Assembly (NCBI GenBank): GCA_016946835.1
Contig: JACVTC010000125.1
Span: forward strand, 1 to 64,000
Length of the DNA: 64,000 nt
Direction: 5' to 3'
Source of the DNA: Neocallimastix lanati (nom. inval.)
Taxonomy: Eukaryota; Neocallimastigomycota; Neocallimastigomycetes; Neocallimastigales; Neocallimastigaceae
In this document: in pieces, positions 32,678-45,852 of the stretch
Numbering within the stretch: position 1 is the stretch's first letter
Layout: every line of letters begins with the position of its first letter
The notes under the pieces: model-generated
Databases searched by the model: none
What the model was told of the DNA's origin: nothing
Seen by the model: the letters and a program-made list of their open reading frames with translations, nothing else
Program-made: the position numbers and the translations under genes

Positions 32678-33025
32678 AATGAGATGGGAGGACAATATAG
32701 CCTCCGGTCTCTCCCTTAAACGTACCAGACTCATATTAGATTCTTTGCCAAACCGTTTCACGGACATCTCTATAAACAAGGCTAATATGAAAGACATTCC
32801 CTATACGCTGCCCTAAACAACTGGCTTCTTTTTTAGTGATCTCTTGAACCATTATCAAGGAACAACTACTACACTAATCTTTCCACAGATCAAGTACTCT
32901 CTGCACTAACAATTATATAATCTAGCAACAGAAATACTTACCACGACGAATGAGCAACCAACTTCATTTATAGTGAAAATCACCCTATATAAATTCAAGA
33001 GGTAGTCGCGGGGTCGATCCAAAAA
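32640..33025 (-). other. GC-richer island 2: poly(A)-tailed, retroposon-like segment
   Basis: About 350 bp of mixed sequence abutting a 32-nt T run (32640-32671). Read on the minus strand it therefore ends in a poly(A) tail, as expected for a SINE or other retroposed RNA copy. The other end (near 33003-33020, plus strand) reads GTAGTCGCGGGGTCGATCC and resembles a tRNA T-arm/B box missing one T, but it points the opposite way to the tail. A minus-strand frame is open for only about 40 codons. No AATAAA precedes the tail, unlike the LINEs in this window. Identity unknown. Confidence 0.45.
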
Positions 33026-33420
33026 CTTAATTATAGTAATTATTTAATATCTTAAATTTAATTTTTTCTTAAAAATTAAATTTTAAAAGATTAACAATAT
33101 TATTTTAATTATCTATCTTAGATTTTATTATAATTTATAAAACTAGATATATTTATTTTTGTAAATAGTTCTTATTTAGTTTATTATTTTTATTTAAATT
33201 ATTGTTATTAATATTTTATAAAGTTAGTTTTTGATTGATTATAAACAAATTATAAACAAATATAATATATTTCCTGTTTATTTTATAAATAGTTAATTAT
33301 TATTGGAATAATAAAAACTAAATTTCATTATTTAGATCCTTCTTATTTATAATTTAAAAGATTGTTTATTCAATTAATTAATATTTTTATAATTTAGTTT
33401 TTAATTTAGTTTTTTTATTC

Positions 33421-33468
<48 letters not shown>

Positions 33469-35249
33469 GTTAAATTGGTTATTAAAGCTTTTTCTCCAAT
33501 AATTAATATCAGTTTGTACTTTAATAATACGAGATGAATATATTAGAATATTAATCAAATTAACTTTCTGGGAAAGATTATTGTAATGATTAGCATCTTA
33601 GTTTTAATTTTATTTATTTATTATTTTTTTTTAAAAAAAAATTTATAAAAACATAACTCTTTGATTTTTATTAAAAATCAAAAGTTTTTATTAAAAGAAA
33701 AAAAATAAATAAAATAATCAAATCATAATTAAAAACAAGCATTAATAATTCTTTGTTTTTAAAAAAAATATGATTAGTAATATAATGATCAAGTTAAAGA
33801 TTTTAAATATATATTATAATATTAATTTATTTATTTACGAGTCCAATTAAATAATTAATAATAAATTAATATTATATTTACATTTTTAAAAATAAAAGAA
33901 ATGGAAAAAAAAAATTAAAAGAAGTTATTTATTTACAAGTTTACTATTAAGACTATTTAAAAGTTTATTTAATAAAGAAAATTACTTTTAAAATTTTTAA
34001 AATAATTATTTCATAATTAGAAATAAAACACATGTTTCTGTTTAAGTTTTTATTAAAGAATTAATAATATATGAAGAATGAATATTTTTATTTTATTTTA
34101 GAATATTTTAAATAAGTTTTTGCTATTAGTAATTGTTTATAATTTGTTTATAATTTCATTTGTTATTTAATTTTATTATTAATATTTTTTTTTAGAGAAA
34201 TGACTAGAATATTTAAAGGTCTTTTGTTTACAACTAAGGTGTAATTTATTATAAAATTTTACTTTACACGAGCTTTTTTTTTTTCTATTTTAAGTTGGTA
34301 TCGAGAAATTTTTAAGTTAAATTTTTAATTTAGATAAATTTTTATTGTAATTTTCCCTAAAAATTGAATTTTGAAGAAGAGTTAAATTTAATTTTATTTT
34401 TAAGTTTACGGTTGGTTATCAATTTAATAAATTGGATTTAATTTTGGATTAGATTAAAGTGAGAAATGTCAAGTGTTTTATGTTTTGGATTAATCATGTC
34501 AGGTCAAGATGTTTATTATTAAGACTCATTAGTAAATATAATAATTTAAAGTTTAAAAATAAGTCTTTTATTAATAAATTTTATGATAATAATTTTTCTA
34601 CAAATGATTGTTAAGTAAGTTCAGTGTATATTAAAGATTATAAGTTAATAATCTTACAAAGAATAAAACTAATCTAAAAGCATTCTTTTTATATCTTTCA
34701 TTATTGTTATGATATTACTAATACAAAATTTACATTAATAATACAAATTATTAATCACTAGTAATATATGTTACTCATTATTAATTATTACAAACTGTTT
34801 ATTTAAACTATTACTAAATTTTTATTAATATTTGATATGAATAAATATAATGTAAAATAATTATGAATAATATAGAATAATATTGAATATTATTTATAGA
34901 AATATAATTAATTAATAAATAGATAATTAGTTAATTAATAATAAATCTTATAATTCAAATATGAAGAATTATTAAAAATTAGAAATTAGTAATTAGAAAT
35001 TACTAATTAATAGTTCATATTTTAAGTAACATATTATATAACTATTAAATACATGATAAACATGATACATAATAATTAACATAATAATTAACATAATAAT
35101 TAACATAATAATAAATAAATTTAATTATTGGAAAGAATTTTTTTTTTTTATTAGAATTATACGGATAGATTAATTTATAATCATAATAATAAAATAAATT
35201 AATTAATAATCATTTAATTATTAATATTCATTATTAAAATCTTAAAATA
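33026..35249. other. Intergenic A/T stretch
   Basis: No gene supported. A 40-nt T run lies near 33424-33463. Short mixed segments near 33500-33590 and 34200-34500 do not hold a convincing frame. Confidence 0.6.
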
Positions 35250-35395
35250 TCTCGACTTGTAGTAGCCTGTGTAGAGCTCGTAGGTACGTGAAATTGAAAC
35301 TTAGGTCCATAGATTCCTAGCAAAGCTAGTTAGAAGTTAATAGTTAGAGGTCAATAGCATCCCACCTTCTGGAGTTATGACACGTTATGTGTTTG
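35250..35395. other. GC-richer island 3: candidate structured RNA
   Basis: About 140 bp of mixed sequence with small perfect hairpins: CTAGC-AAA-GCTAG near 35317-35329 and ACAC-GTTAT-GTGT near 35380-35392. A T-rich run follows directly. Stop codons interrupt all frames within about 20 codons, so coding is unlikely. It shares the words AACTCCAGAA and GATGCT (on its minus strand) with island 1, in the same order but with different spacing. That is too little to claim homology. Confidence 0.4.
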
Positions 35396-36421
35396 TTTTT
35401 TTTTTTCTTTTTCTAAATCATTAACCCTTTAAAATAATTTATTTATTATCTAATCCTTGAATTTTTTTGGAATTCCATTAATTCCATTAAAAGTCCTTTT
35501 AAATTATATATATATTTTTTTTAATATTGAATATTGATTTCTAATTATTTTTAAAAATTTGAATTATCAGTGAATTAATTAAAAATTGATATATTTAAAT
35601 TCATATTATAACATTTAATGTTAAAATTAAGATATAAAATAGTTTTATGATTAATAACGTTACTAGGTTAATATGTTGAATTATATATTAATAATCCAAC
35701 AAAAATTAATTAATAATAATATAATTAAAATAATATAAGATAAATAGTTAAGTTATTTAAACACTTAATATCTAAGAATATTTTAAATAATAATTTCTTT
35801 GAAGGATTTATGAAATATTTATTTATTGAATTATTAGTATATAATTATTGTAAATACAATAACCTTACAAAGAACATAAAAGATAGATTTTTACATCTTT
35901 CTTTTATACTTTGTAAGTTACATAATAATAGTATTTAATTATAAGATATTAATAATATAGTAATATGAATATTAATAAAATATTAAGATAATAACAATAT
36001 CGATATGTTTAAAATATTTAATATAACTAAATAAATTTAATTTATAATTATATAATTAATTTGAATAATTAAAAATAGTAGTTAATATATATGATGTAAA
36101 CATATATATAAACATAATATAAATAAATACATGTGACGTCATATGTAGATAATTGAAATTATTAATATAAATCTTATTTACTAATATTCTCAGAATTATT
36201 AGGCCTAAGATAATTCTTTAAATATTAAATAAGAATTTATATTAATTATTAATTATTTAAATATATATATTATTTATAATTAAATAAATAATATTTTTTA
36301 ACTATTGAAATGTAAATAACTGAAATTGAGATTTCAATTCAGTTATAATTTCAACATTTAAAATTTGGTTTACGAAAATAATAAGTTTTTAATAAAATAT
36401 TATAATTTTCAAGTGGGCAGT
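35396..36421. other. Intergenic A/T stretch upstream of the tRNA
   Basis: Nothing beyond A/T-rich spacer. Confidence 0.6.
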
Positions 36422-36492
36422 TCCGCATTGGTCCAGTGGCTAGGATTCCACGCTCTCACCGTGGCGGCAGGGGTTCGATTCCCCTATGCGGA
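36422..36492 (+). tRNA. tRNA-Glu (anticodon CTC)
   Basis: A 71-nt cloverleaf with no intron. The acceptor stem pairs TCCGCAT with ATGCGGA. The anticodon stem pairs CCACG with CGTGG around the loop CTCTCAC, giving anticodon CTC for GAG codons. The T-arm reads GGGGTTCGATTCCCC and contains the Pol III B box; the D-arm carries TGGTCCAGTGGCTAGGA with the A box. A T run of about 25 nt starts 14 nt downstream and can serve as terminator. It is the most GC-rich short segment of the region. Confidence 0.97.
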
Positions 36493-36523
36493 GGTTATAA
36501 TTAATTTTTTTTTTTTTTTTTTT

Positions 36524-36554
<31 letters not shown>

Positions 36555-37814
36555 AATTATCAATTTTACTGTTTCATAAAAGATAATTTTTAAAATAAAG
36601 ATAAAGTAACATTTTGAATTATTAATCAATTTTTATACTCGAAATATAATAATTTATTAACCGTTTTTTTTTCTCTTAAATAATAAAATATAATATAAAA
36701 GCAAGAAAAGTGATTAATATTATTAATATTAAAAATATTAAATTAATTAAATAATTTTATAGAAATATTATTTAACACTAAAAATAATTGTTTATAAGAT
36801 ATTATTATATAACAAATATAAATAGTTTAAATACTAGTAGTTATATTGCTTCTATTATTATTTATTATTATAATTATAATTATTATTATTATTATTATTA
36901 TTTTTTATTATTATTATAGCTATAATTTTTATTTTTGTTTATTTATTGTTATTATTATTTCAAAAGTACAATTTTTTATTGTTAATGAAAAAATAGGATA
37001 AATTATTAATAACCAAATTATCTTTTATTTTTTTTTTTTAAAAAAAAAAAAAAAAAGTAGAAGTAATTTAAATAATTTTTAATAATTAGAAAAAATGTTT
37101 TAAATATGAAAATGATTATATTTTTTATTTTTTCTATAAAAAAAAATAAAATACATTTAAAAATTTAGTATTAATTTTTTATTTAAACAAAAGACTTTAT
37201 ATATAGTTATTTTTAAGTTCTTTTATACTGTAATTCAAACATATATTTAATAATTCTGAAATAGTATAAAAGTTCGAATAAAAATATGGTTATAATTATA
37301 AAATATTAAAGAATATAAAATAATTATTTGTTTATTTTCTTATTTATGTATACAATAGTTTAATGTTTTTTTAGTTCTTTTTTAATTCTTGATTTGAAAT
37401 TCCATCTAAATAAATAGATAATAAATTTCAAAAAAGAAAACTTTTTTTTTTTTAAAAATATTATGTTAAACTTTATTAATTATTTAATTTATTAATTCCA
37501 GTAGATTAACCAATTAAATTTCAGTATAATTTCAATGAAATTTAATATAGACATTTAAATATAATATTAATAATACAATATATTGTAATATATAATATAT
37601 ATCTAATTATTTTTTGATTATTTATTAATATTTATATTTAATTAGATTACATTAAAAAATGTTTAATTCAAAAATAATTGAAAGAAAAAAAAGACATTAA
37701 TATTATTATATTCATATAGGACGATTGAAAAAAAAAAATTTTATATTAAAAATTTTTTTATATAAAATATTTGGAACTAACTATTTTTAAATAAAGTAAA
37801 TAAAGTAAAAAGTA

Positions 37815-37864
<50 letters not shown>

Positions 37865-37997
37865 CATTATATTATATAAATATATAAACCTTAAACTTTA
37901 TTTAATAATAATAATATTAATAATAATAAAAATCATATCATAAATAATAATAATAATAAAAAATCATATCAAATATAATATTGTTAATCAATAAAAT
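36493..37997. other. Spacer upstream of the coiled-coil genes
   Basis: A/T-rich. Contains a T run of about 42 nt (37820-37861) and the motif ATTTGGAACTAACT at about 37769-37782, which recurs in inverted form upstream of the second coiled-coil gene. Presumed promoter and 5' UTR of the first gene. Confidence 0.6.
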
Positions 37998-40550
37998 ATG
38001 GTTAAAGAACTTTCAAATAAAGCTTCAGAAAAATTAAATAATAGTATAAGTACATTTAAAAATGAAATCGATGGGATAATTAAATGTCATTTTAATAATG
38101 ACGATAAACTTGAAGATGATAAAAATAAATTAGATGCCATGAAAAAGGAAATAATTGAAGTGTTTATGAAAGAAATTAATGACTTATTCAATTACTGTTT
38201 TTTCATGGCTACTAAGGAAAATAGTGATAAGGATTCTGCTACTTCATTATATAATTCAGAATATAATAGATTAAATACTGGAGTTAATAAAAATTTATCT
38301 ATTATTGAGAAAAAAAAAGACAATATTGATGAAGATATCTTTGAATTAAAAAATACAAAAACAATTGAGAATTTATATCTGAAATTGACACAATCTTTAA
38401 ATGCTTTTGAGGGATGTCAAGAAAATATTAATAAGCTTTTAAACCGATTTGATAGTTATATTCCAGAAAGAAATAATGAAATTATAGATAATATTAAAAT
38501 ATTATTTAATCAACAAAGCTCGAATAATGATAAAAAATTAAATACTATCGAAAAAATATTAAATGAAACTAAAGCGAAAGCTGAAGATTCTGAAAAATTA
38601 GCTGTTCAAAATATAGATAGTGTTAAAGTCCTTAATGACCAATTAAAGATAAATACTAATTCTGTTAATACTATTAAAGACCAATTACAACAATGTACTA
38701 ATCAATTAAACCAAAGAGATAATTCTTTTAGTATTTTTAAAATACAACTAAAACAAAATTCTGATTCTATTGAAACAATAATTGAGGAATTAGGTCGAAA
38801 TACTGATGCTATTAACACTATTAAAGATCAATTAAAGCAAAATGATAATCAATTAACACAAAGTGATGATTCTTTTAAGACTATTAATAAACAACTAAAA
38901 CAAAATGTTGATTCTATTAAAACCATTCATGAACAATTAAATTATTGTATTGATTTGGTTAATACCATTAATGAACAATTAAATCGAAATACTGATGCTG
39001 TTAACACTATTAATAATCAATTTAAGCAAAATGATGATCATTTAAACCAAAAGAATGATTCATTAGAAACCATTAAAAAACAATTAAAACAAAATATTGA
39101 TTCAATTAAAATTATTAATAAACAATTAAACCAAAATATAGATTCTATAAAAGTCATTAATGACCAATTAGAACAAAATAAAGAATCAAAAGAAAAAATC
39201 AATAAATATATAATTCAACAGGATGATACTGTAAAAAAAATCGAAGAACAGCTTGAACAATATGAAAAGGATGTTAAAGAAAAATTAAATGAACTTGAAG
39301 AAATCTCAAAAAATAATTATGAAAAAATAATCAATAATAAAAATGTATGCCAAAGTATTACGGAACAACTCAACCAACATATAGAGACATCCAAAGAATC
39401 CTATAATAATATTAAAAAAGATTTGGATCAATTTAATAAAATGAAGGATGATCAGTCATCAGACATTAAACAACTTAAAAGTCAATTGAACAATTCTTTA
39501 AATCTTATTAAGGAGCGATTAGACGAATGTAATGAAGAAGATGAAAAACAACAACAGATGATGAGAAAAATTAAGGATAACTCTAAAAAATTAAATCAGC
39601 AGGACCTTAAACTTGAAAAAATGAATAAAGAATTAAATGAATTATTAGGTAATTACTTTAGTGAAATTGAAAAGAAATTGAAAAAATTTTCCATTAAAAA
39701 TAAAGAAAATAAGGAAAACATTAAAAATATTGAAAAACAAGCAGATGAGAAAAATAAATGGCTTAAAAATCAATATGAGAAATTAAATCAATATATGAAA
39801 GAGATGGGTGAATTAGTCAGATCCAACGAAAAAAAATTAAACAAAGAAATCGAAAAAAGTAATGATATGCCTAAAATTATGGAACAAAGATTAGATAAAA
39901 AACTTCATAATGAAAAGGAAAAAATTATTAATGCAATAGATCAAAAATTAAGAATTATTAACACAGTGAAACAAAAATTAAATGAACTGGACGGTAATAA
40001 TGAAAGAAGGAACAATTTAATTCAAAATCAATTTAAGAAAATGGAAAAATGTATAGAAGAAGTAAAGAATTTTGATAATTTATTAGATAAAATTCCAAGT
40101 TATGAAGGTAGTTTTTCATTAGGGGATGACTGTTTCTATAATGGAGAAGTTATTAATTCCGGTGGAAAAGGAATATTTAAAAACACTCTACTTGATTTTG
40201 AAATTGAAGGATACTTTAAAAATAATTCTTTGAATATTAATAAGCCATTTACATTCACTGGAAAATTTCGTAACCCAGTGACATTTGAATTAACCAATAA
40301 TAAAGAAATAAATGATTTAAATATTTCATTAGATGAACTTTCAAAAGTAGAAAGAATAAAATGTGAAAAGGATTCCCTTTACTTAATATTTCCAAGAAAA
40401 GAGATTTCTCACTATACGGATGATAAAGGAGAAGGGATTATTCTTGATAAATCCTTTATATACAAAGGAGAATTAAATTCTTCAGATGAAATATGTGGTA
40501 AAGGAATTACGGTCAACTCCAATGGTGAAATATGTAAAAATAATAATTAG
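37998..40550 (+). CDS. Long coiled-coil protein with 14-residue repeats and MORN-like C-terminal domain (paralogue 1)
   Basis: A single 850-residue open frame without introns, in a genome whose other conserved genes mostly have them. The N-terminal ~80 residues are helical and related to paralogue 2. Residues about 195-420 are about a dozen 14-residue (double-heptad) repeats, consensus LKQNxDSIKTINEQ, with 7-residue half units (such as LKQNDNQ) inserted at intervals. Less regular Lys/Glu/Asn-rich coiled coil follows to about 690. The last ~155 residues are a different, Gly/Phe/Tyr-containing domain (YEGSFSLGDDCFYNG, FTFTGKFRNP, FIYKGELNSSDEICGKGI) that resembles degenerate MORN repeats. No signal peptide or membrane segment. 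I recognise no named family. A structural, possibly filament-forming or tethering role is inference. Confidence 0.85.
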   Translation: MVKELSNKASEKLNNSISTFKNEIDGIIKCHFNNDDKLEDDKNKLDAMKKEIIEVFMKEINDLFNYCFFMATKENSDKDSATSLYNSEYNRLNTGVNKNLSIIEKKKDNIDEDIFELKNTKTIENLYLKLTQSLNAFEGCQENINKLLNRFDSYIPERNNEIIDNIKILFNQQSSNNDKKLNTIEKILNETKAKAEDSEKLAVQNIDSVKVLNDQLKINTNSVNTIKDQLQQCTNQLNQRDNSFSIFKIQLKQNSDSIETIIEELGRNTDAINTIKDQLKQNDNQLTQSDDSFKTINKQLKQNVDSIKTIHEQLNYCIDLVNTINEQLNRNTDAVNTINNQFKQNDDHLNQKNDSLETIKKQLKQNIDSIKIINKQLNQNIDSIKVINDQLEQNKESKEKINKYIIQQDDTVKKIEEQLEQYEKDVKEKLNELEEISKNNYEKIINNKNVCQSITEQLNQHIETSKESYNNIKKDLDQFNKMKDDQSSDIKQLKSQLNNSLNLIKERLDECNEEDEKQQQMMRKIKDNSKKLNQQDLKLEKMNKELNELLGNYFSEIEKKLKKFSIKNKENKENIKNIEKQADEKNKWLKNQYEKLNQYMKEMGELVRSNEKKLNKEIEKSNDMPKIMEQRLDKKLHNEKEKIINAIDQKLRIINTVKQKLNELDGNNERRNNLIQNQFKKMEKCIEEVKNFDNLLDKIPSYEGSFSLGDDCFYNGEVINSGGKGIFKNTLLDFEIEGYFKNNSLNINKPFTFTGKFRNPVTFELTNNKEINDLNISLDELSKVERIKCEKDSLYLIFPRKEISHYTDDKGEGIILDKSFIYKGELNSSDEICGKGITVNSNGEICKNNN

Positions 40551-41711
<1,161 letters not shown>

Positions 41712-44700
41712 ATGAAAATGATTAGTGAAAAACAAGAAATTTCTAATAAACTAGATAAACTAGATAATAGTATAGATGCCTTTAAAAATGATTTAAATGA
41801 AATAATTAATAGAAATTTGAATAATTATTATAATCTTGAAATTGTTAAAAATAAATTATTAGATATGAAAAATGATTTAATTAAAAAATCATTGCAAGAA
41901 ATTAACACTTATCAAAATAATATTAATTATGAAATAGATAATTTTTCAGAAAGTTTTGAAATCATTGACCAAAGTCTAGATGAATACACAGGAATTAAAA
42001 ATAGAATAGCCATATTCGAACCAGGAAGAGATGACAAAGAAGTAATGTCATCATCACTAAAAAAAAAGCCAAGTCGTTTAAGTTTAAAAACAAAAAAAAG
42101 TTTCCTTCAAGATAAAATTATAAATGAAGAATCTGAATTAAAAAATTCAGAAAAAATTGAAAATTCAGAATTACAATTGATTCTTAAAGATCTTTTGAAA
42201 AAATTGGAAGAAAATACTGATTTAGTTAATTCATGTTATAAGCAATTAAGTCAAAACAACACTGATTCCGTGAAAGACATAAATGAAGTAAAAAATTCTC
42301 TTAGTGAAGTTAATAAACAATTAATGAAAAATAATGATTCTGTTAAAATTGTTGGTGAGCAATTGACACGAAATACAGATTCTGTTAAAGCTATGAATGA
42401 AAATTTAAAACGAACTACTAATTTAGTTAACTCTTGTAATGATCGATTAGGACAAAATACTACTTCGGTGAAGGACATGAATGAAGTATTAGATAAAAAG
42501 GATATTGATACTATTAAGACACATTTAGAAAAAAATACTGTGTTTATTGAAGTTGTTAATAAGAAATTAACTCAAAAAGATGAATCTCTTAACATAATTA
42601 ATGAACAATTAAAACAAAGCACAAATCTCGTTAAAGACATGAATGAGCATTTAAAACAAACTTCTGAATCACTTGAAACCATGAATGAACTAATAAAGCA
42701 AAAGGATGATTCTTTTAATGGTATTAATGAACAATTAAAGAAAACTAATGATTCAGTTGAAGTCATTAATGAATTATTAAAGCAAAAAGAAAATTCTCTT
42801 GATGAACAATTTAAAGCAAATATTGATTATAATAAATCTATGAATAAACAACAGTTAGATCAAAAGGATATTAATACCATTGAGACACATTTGAAACAAA
42901 ATGCTGAGTTTATTAAAACTGTTAATGAGAAATTAACACAAAAGGATGAATCTCTTAACATAATTAATGAGCAACTAAAACAAAATACAGATCTCGTTAA
43001 AGACATGAATGAGCATTTAAAACAAACTTCTGAATCACTTGAAACCATGAATGAACTAATAAAGCAAAAGGATGATTCTTTTGATGGTATTAATGAACAA
43101 TTAAAGAAAACTAATGATTCAGTTGAAGTCATTAATGAATTATTAAAGCAAAAGGAAAATTCTCTTAATACCATTAGTGAACAATTAATAGAAAATACTG
43201 ATTATGTAAAGGGCATGAATGAACTGTTAAAGCAAAAGGATAATTCTCTTGATAACATTAATGAACAATTGATAGAAAATACTGATTCTGTAAAAGCCAT
43301 GAATGAACTAATAAAGCAAAAAGATGATTCTCTTAAAGGAATTAACGAACAAATGAAGCAAAATACCAATACTGTTAACTCTGTTATTAAAGAATTACAA
43401 GAAAACACTTTTTCCGTCAATACTTACAATGAACAATTAATTCTAAATACTGGTTCTATTAAAAAAGTTGTTGATCAAGTGACACAAAACAATGACTCCG
43501 TTATAGTCATAAAGAAGCAATTAGAAAAAAATGAAGAAAAAAATGATATTAATTTTAAAAATATGAGCAATAGGATGGATAAGATGGAAGGAATAAATGA
43601 AAGTAATGAGAAAAGATTCACTCAAATAGAAACTTTATATAAAAACATTGCTGAACAATTTAATCAGTATTTAAAGAACATTGAAGAATCTTTTGATAAT
43701 ATTAAAAAAGATTTAGATCAACATGATAAAGGAACGAATGATCAGTCAACAGACATTAAACAACTTGAAAATAAATTGAACAAATCTATAAATCTTTTGA
43801 AGCAAGAGTTTGAGGAATTTGAGAAAGAAGGTAGCAAACAACTACCTCAAGAAGAATTAATAAATAAATATAATTCCCTATCTAAGAAATTTAAACAACA
43901 AGAAACCAAACTTGAAGAAATAAATAAAGAATGTAATGAAATAATGAAATACTTTATTAAAACCGGGAACAAATTAAAAAAATATTCACTTAAAAATAAG
44001 GAAAGCAAAGAAAACTTTAAAACCATTAATAAGCAAACTAGTGAAATGAACGAATGGTTAAATAAAAAAATACAAGAATTACATGAATATATTGATAAAG
44101 TTAATAATTTAGCTAAATCCAATGAAATAAAAATTAACAAAGAAACTGAAAAAAGTGATAAAATATCAATAAATATACAAAATTTGGATAAGAAAATCAA
44201 AAACGAAAAGTTAAAAATAACTAAGTTAAATAAAACATTAAATGATTTTGATAATGCTAATAAAGAAAAGAATAATAATATCCAAAGCCAAATTAAAAAA
44301 ATGGAAAAAAGTATAGAAGAAGTAAAAAATACAGACAACTTATTAGATAAACTTCCAAAATATGAAGGTAGTTTTTCATTAGGGGATGACTGTTTTTATA
44401 ATGGAAATGTTATTAATTCCAGTGGAAAAGGAAAATTTAAAAACACTCTACATGATTTTGAAATTGAAGGATACTTTAAAAATAATTCTTTAAATATTAA
44501 TAAGCCATTTACATTCACTGGAAAATTCCGTAACCCAATGACATTTGAACTAACCAGTAATAAGAAAATAAATAATTTTAAGATTTCAATGGAAGAACTT
44601 TCAAAAGTAGAAAGAACAAAGTGTGAAAACGATTCAATCTACTTAATATTCCCCAAAAAAGAGACCTCCAATTATACAGAAGATAAAGAAGAAGGAATTA

Positions 44701-44810
44701 TTTTTAATGAAAACTATATATACAAAGGAGAATTAAATTCATTAGACGATATCTGTGGTGAAGGAATTAGAATTACTTCAGAAGGAAAGATTTTTAAAAA
44801 TAAATGTTAA
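41712..44810 (+). CDS. Long coiled-coil protein with 14-residue repeats and MORN-like C-terminal domain (paralogue 2)
   Basis: An intronless frame of 1,032 residues on the same strand as paralogue 1, 1.16 kb downstream. The N-terminal ~80 residues align with paralogue 1 (SNKLDKLDNSIDAFKND against SEKLNNSISTFKNE). A Lys/Ser-rich linker follows, then about 30 fourteen-residue repeats (about 165-620; typical units LKQTSESLETMNEL, IKQKDDSFNGINEQ, LKKTNDSVEVINEL). One ~104-residue block is duplicated. A second, irregular coiled coil reaches about 870. The last ~155 residues match paralogue 1 closely (both contain YEGSFSLGDDCFYNG and FKNNSLNINKPFTFTG). The C-terminal domain is far better conserved than the coils, so it is probably the functional head. 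The start is the first ATG; a second in-frame Met follows at codon 3. Family unknown. Confidence 0.85.
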   Translation: MKMISEKQEISNKLDKLDNSIDAFKNDLNEIINRNLNNYYNLEIVKNKLLDMKNDLIKKSLQEINTYQNNINYEIDNFSESFEIIDQSLDEYTGIKNRIAIFEPGRDDKEVMSSSLKKKPSRLSLKTKKSFLQDKIINEESELKNSEKIENSELQLILKDLLKKLEENTDLVNSCYKQLSQNNTDSVKDINEVKNSLSEVNKQLMKNNDSVKIVGEQLTRNTDSVKAMNENLKRTTNLVNSCNDRLGQNTTSVKDMNEVLDKKDIDTIKTHLEKNTVFIEVVNKKLTQKDESLNIINEQLKQSTNLVKDMNEHLKQTSESLETMNELIKQKDDSFNGINEQLKKTNDSVEVINELLKQKENSLDEQFKANIDYNKSMNKQQLDQKDINTIETHLKQNAEFIKTVNEKLTQKDESLNIINEQLKQNTDLVKDMNEHLKQTSESLETMNELIKQKDDSFDGINEQLKKTNDSVEVINELLKQKENSLNTISEQLIENTDYVKGMNELLKQKDNSLDNINEQLIENTDSVKAMNELIKQKDDSLKGINEQMKQNTNTVNSVIKELQENTFSVNTYNEQLILNTGSIKKVVDQVTQNNDSVIVIKKQLEKNEEKNDINFKNMSNRMDKMEGINESNEKRFTQIETLYKNIAEQFNQYLKNIEESFDNIKKDLDQHDKGTNDQSTDIKQLENKLNKSINLLKQEFEEFEKEGSKQLPQEELINKYNSLSKKFKQQETKLEEINKECNEIMKYFIKTGNKLKKYSLKNKESKENFKTINKQTSEMNEWLNKKIQELHEYIDKVNNLAKSNEIKINKETEKSDKISINIQNLDKKIKNEKLKITKLNKTLNDFDNANKEKNNNIQSQIKKMEKSIEEVKNTDNLLDKLPKYEGSFSLGDDCFYNGNVINSSGKGKFKNTLHDFEIEGYFKNNSLNINKPFTFTGKFRNPMTFELTSNKKINNFKISMEELSKVERTKCENDSIYLIFPKKETSNYTEDKEEGIIFNENYIYKGELNSLDDICGEGIRITSEGKIFKNKC
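42489..43166 (+). repeat. Internal ~310-bp tandem-type duplication in paralogue 2
   Basis: 42489-42800 and 42855-43166 are near-identical at a 366-nt (122-codon) offset, keeping frame and heptad register. Both copies run from LD(K/Q)KDI(D/N)TI to LLKQKENSL. A short stretch around DEQFKANIDYNKSMNK separates them. Confidence 0.85.
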
Positions 44811-45649
<839 letters not shown>

Positions 45650-45852
45650 AATGATGTAGACATGTTTTTGGTTGATAGAAAAGGAATAGCCTATATGAGG
45701 TGTACTAATTACAGCTTTCTGTGATTCTGATGATAATCGATGGTTATCCTTTCTAAAGTGGCTTCTAGTACGAAGGTACGAAGAGTGTAAATTGGAATAC
45801 TGGAAGACTATTGAAAATGAACCTGATGTTTTATATTGTTTTAAACTGGATA
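45650..45852 (+). pseudogene. Unidentified coding remnant, frameshifted
   Basis: Less A/T-rich than its surroundings. One plus-strand frame reads DVDMFLVDRKGIAYMRCTN near 45657-45715. Another frame then reads TAFCDSDDNRWLSFLKWL and on to FKLDI and a TAG near 45850. The density of Trp, Cys, Asp and Arg codons suggests former coding sequence with one frameshift. It lies opposite to the LINE array. I do not recognise the family. The minus-strand frame over the same bases looks like a shadow. Confidence 0.35.

Noticed and set aside
33000-33022. A second tRNA suggested by GGGGTCGATCC
   Set aside because: No acceptor or anticodon stem can be formed around it and the B box lacks one T.
43847-44338. 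Minus-strand open frames across the coiled-coil genes
   Set aside because: Complement of Lys/Glu/Asn-rich codons gives hydrophobic pseudo-proteins; no independent evidence.
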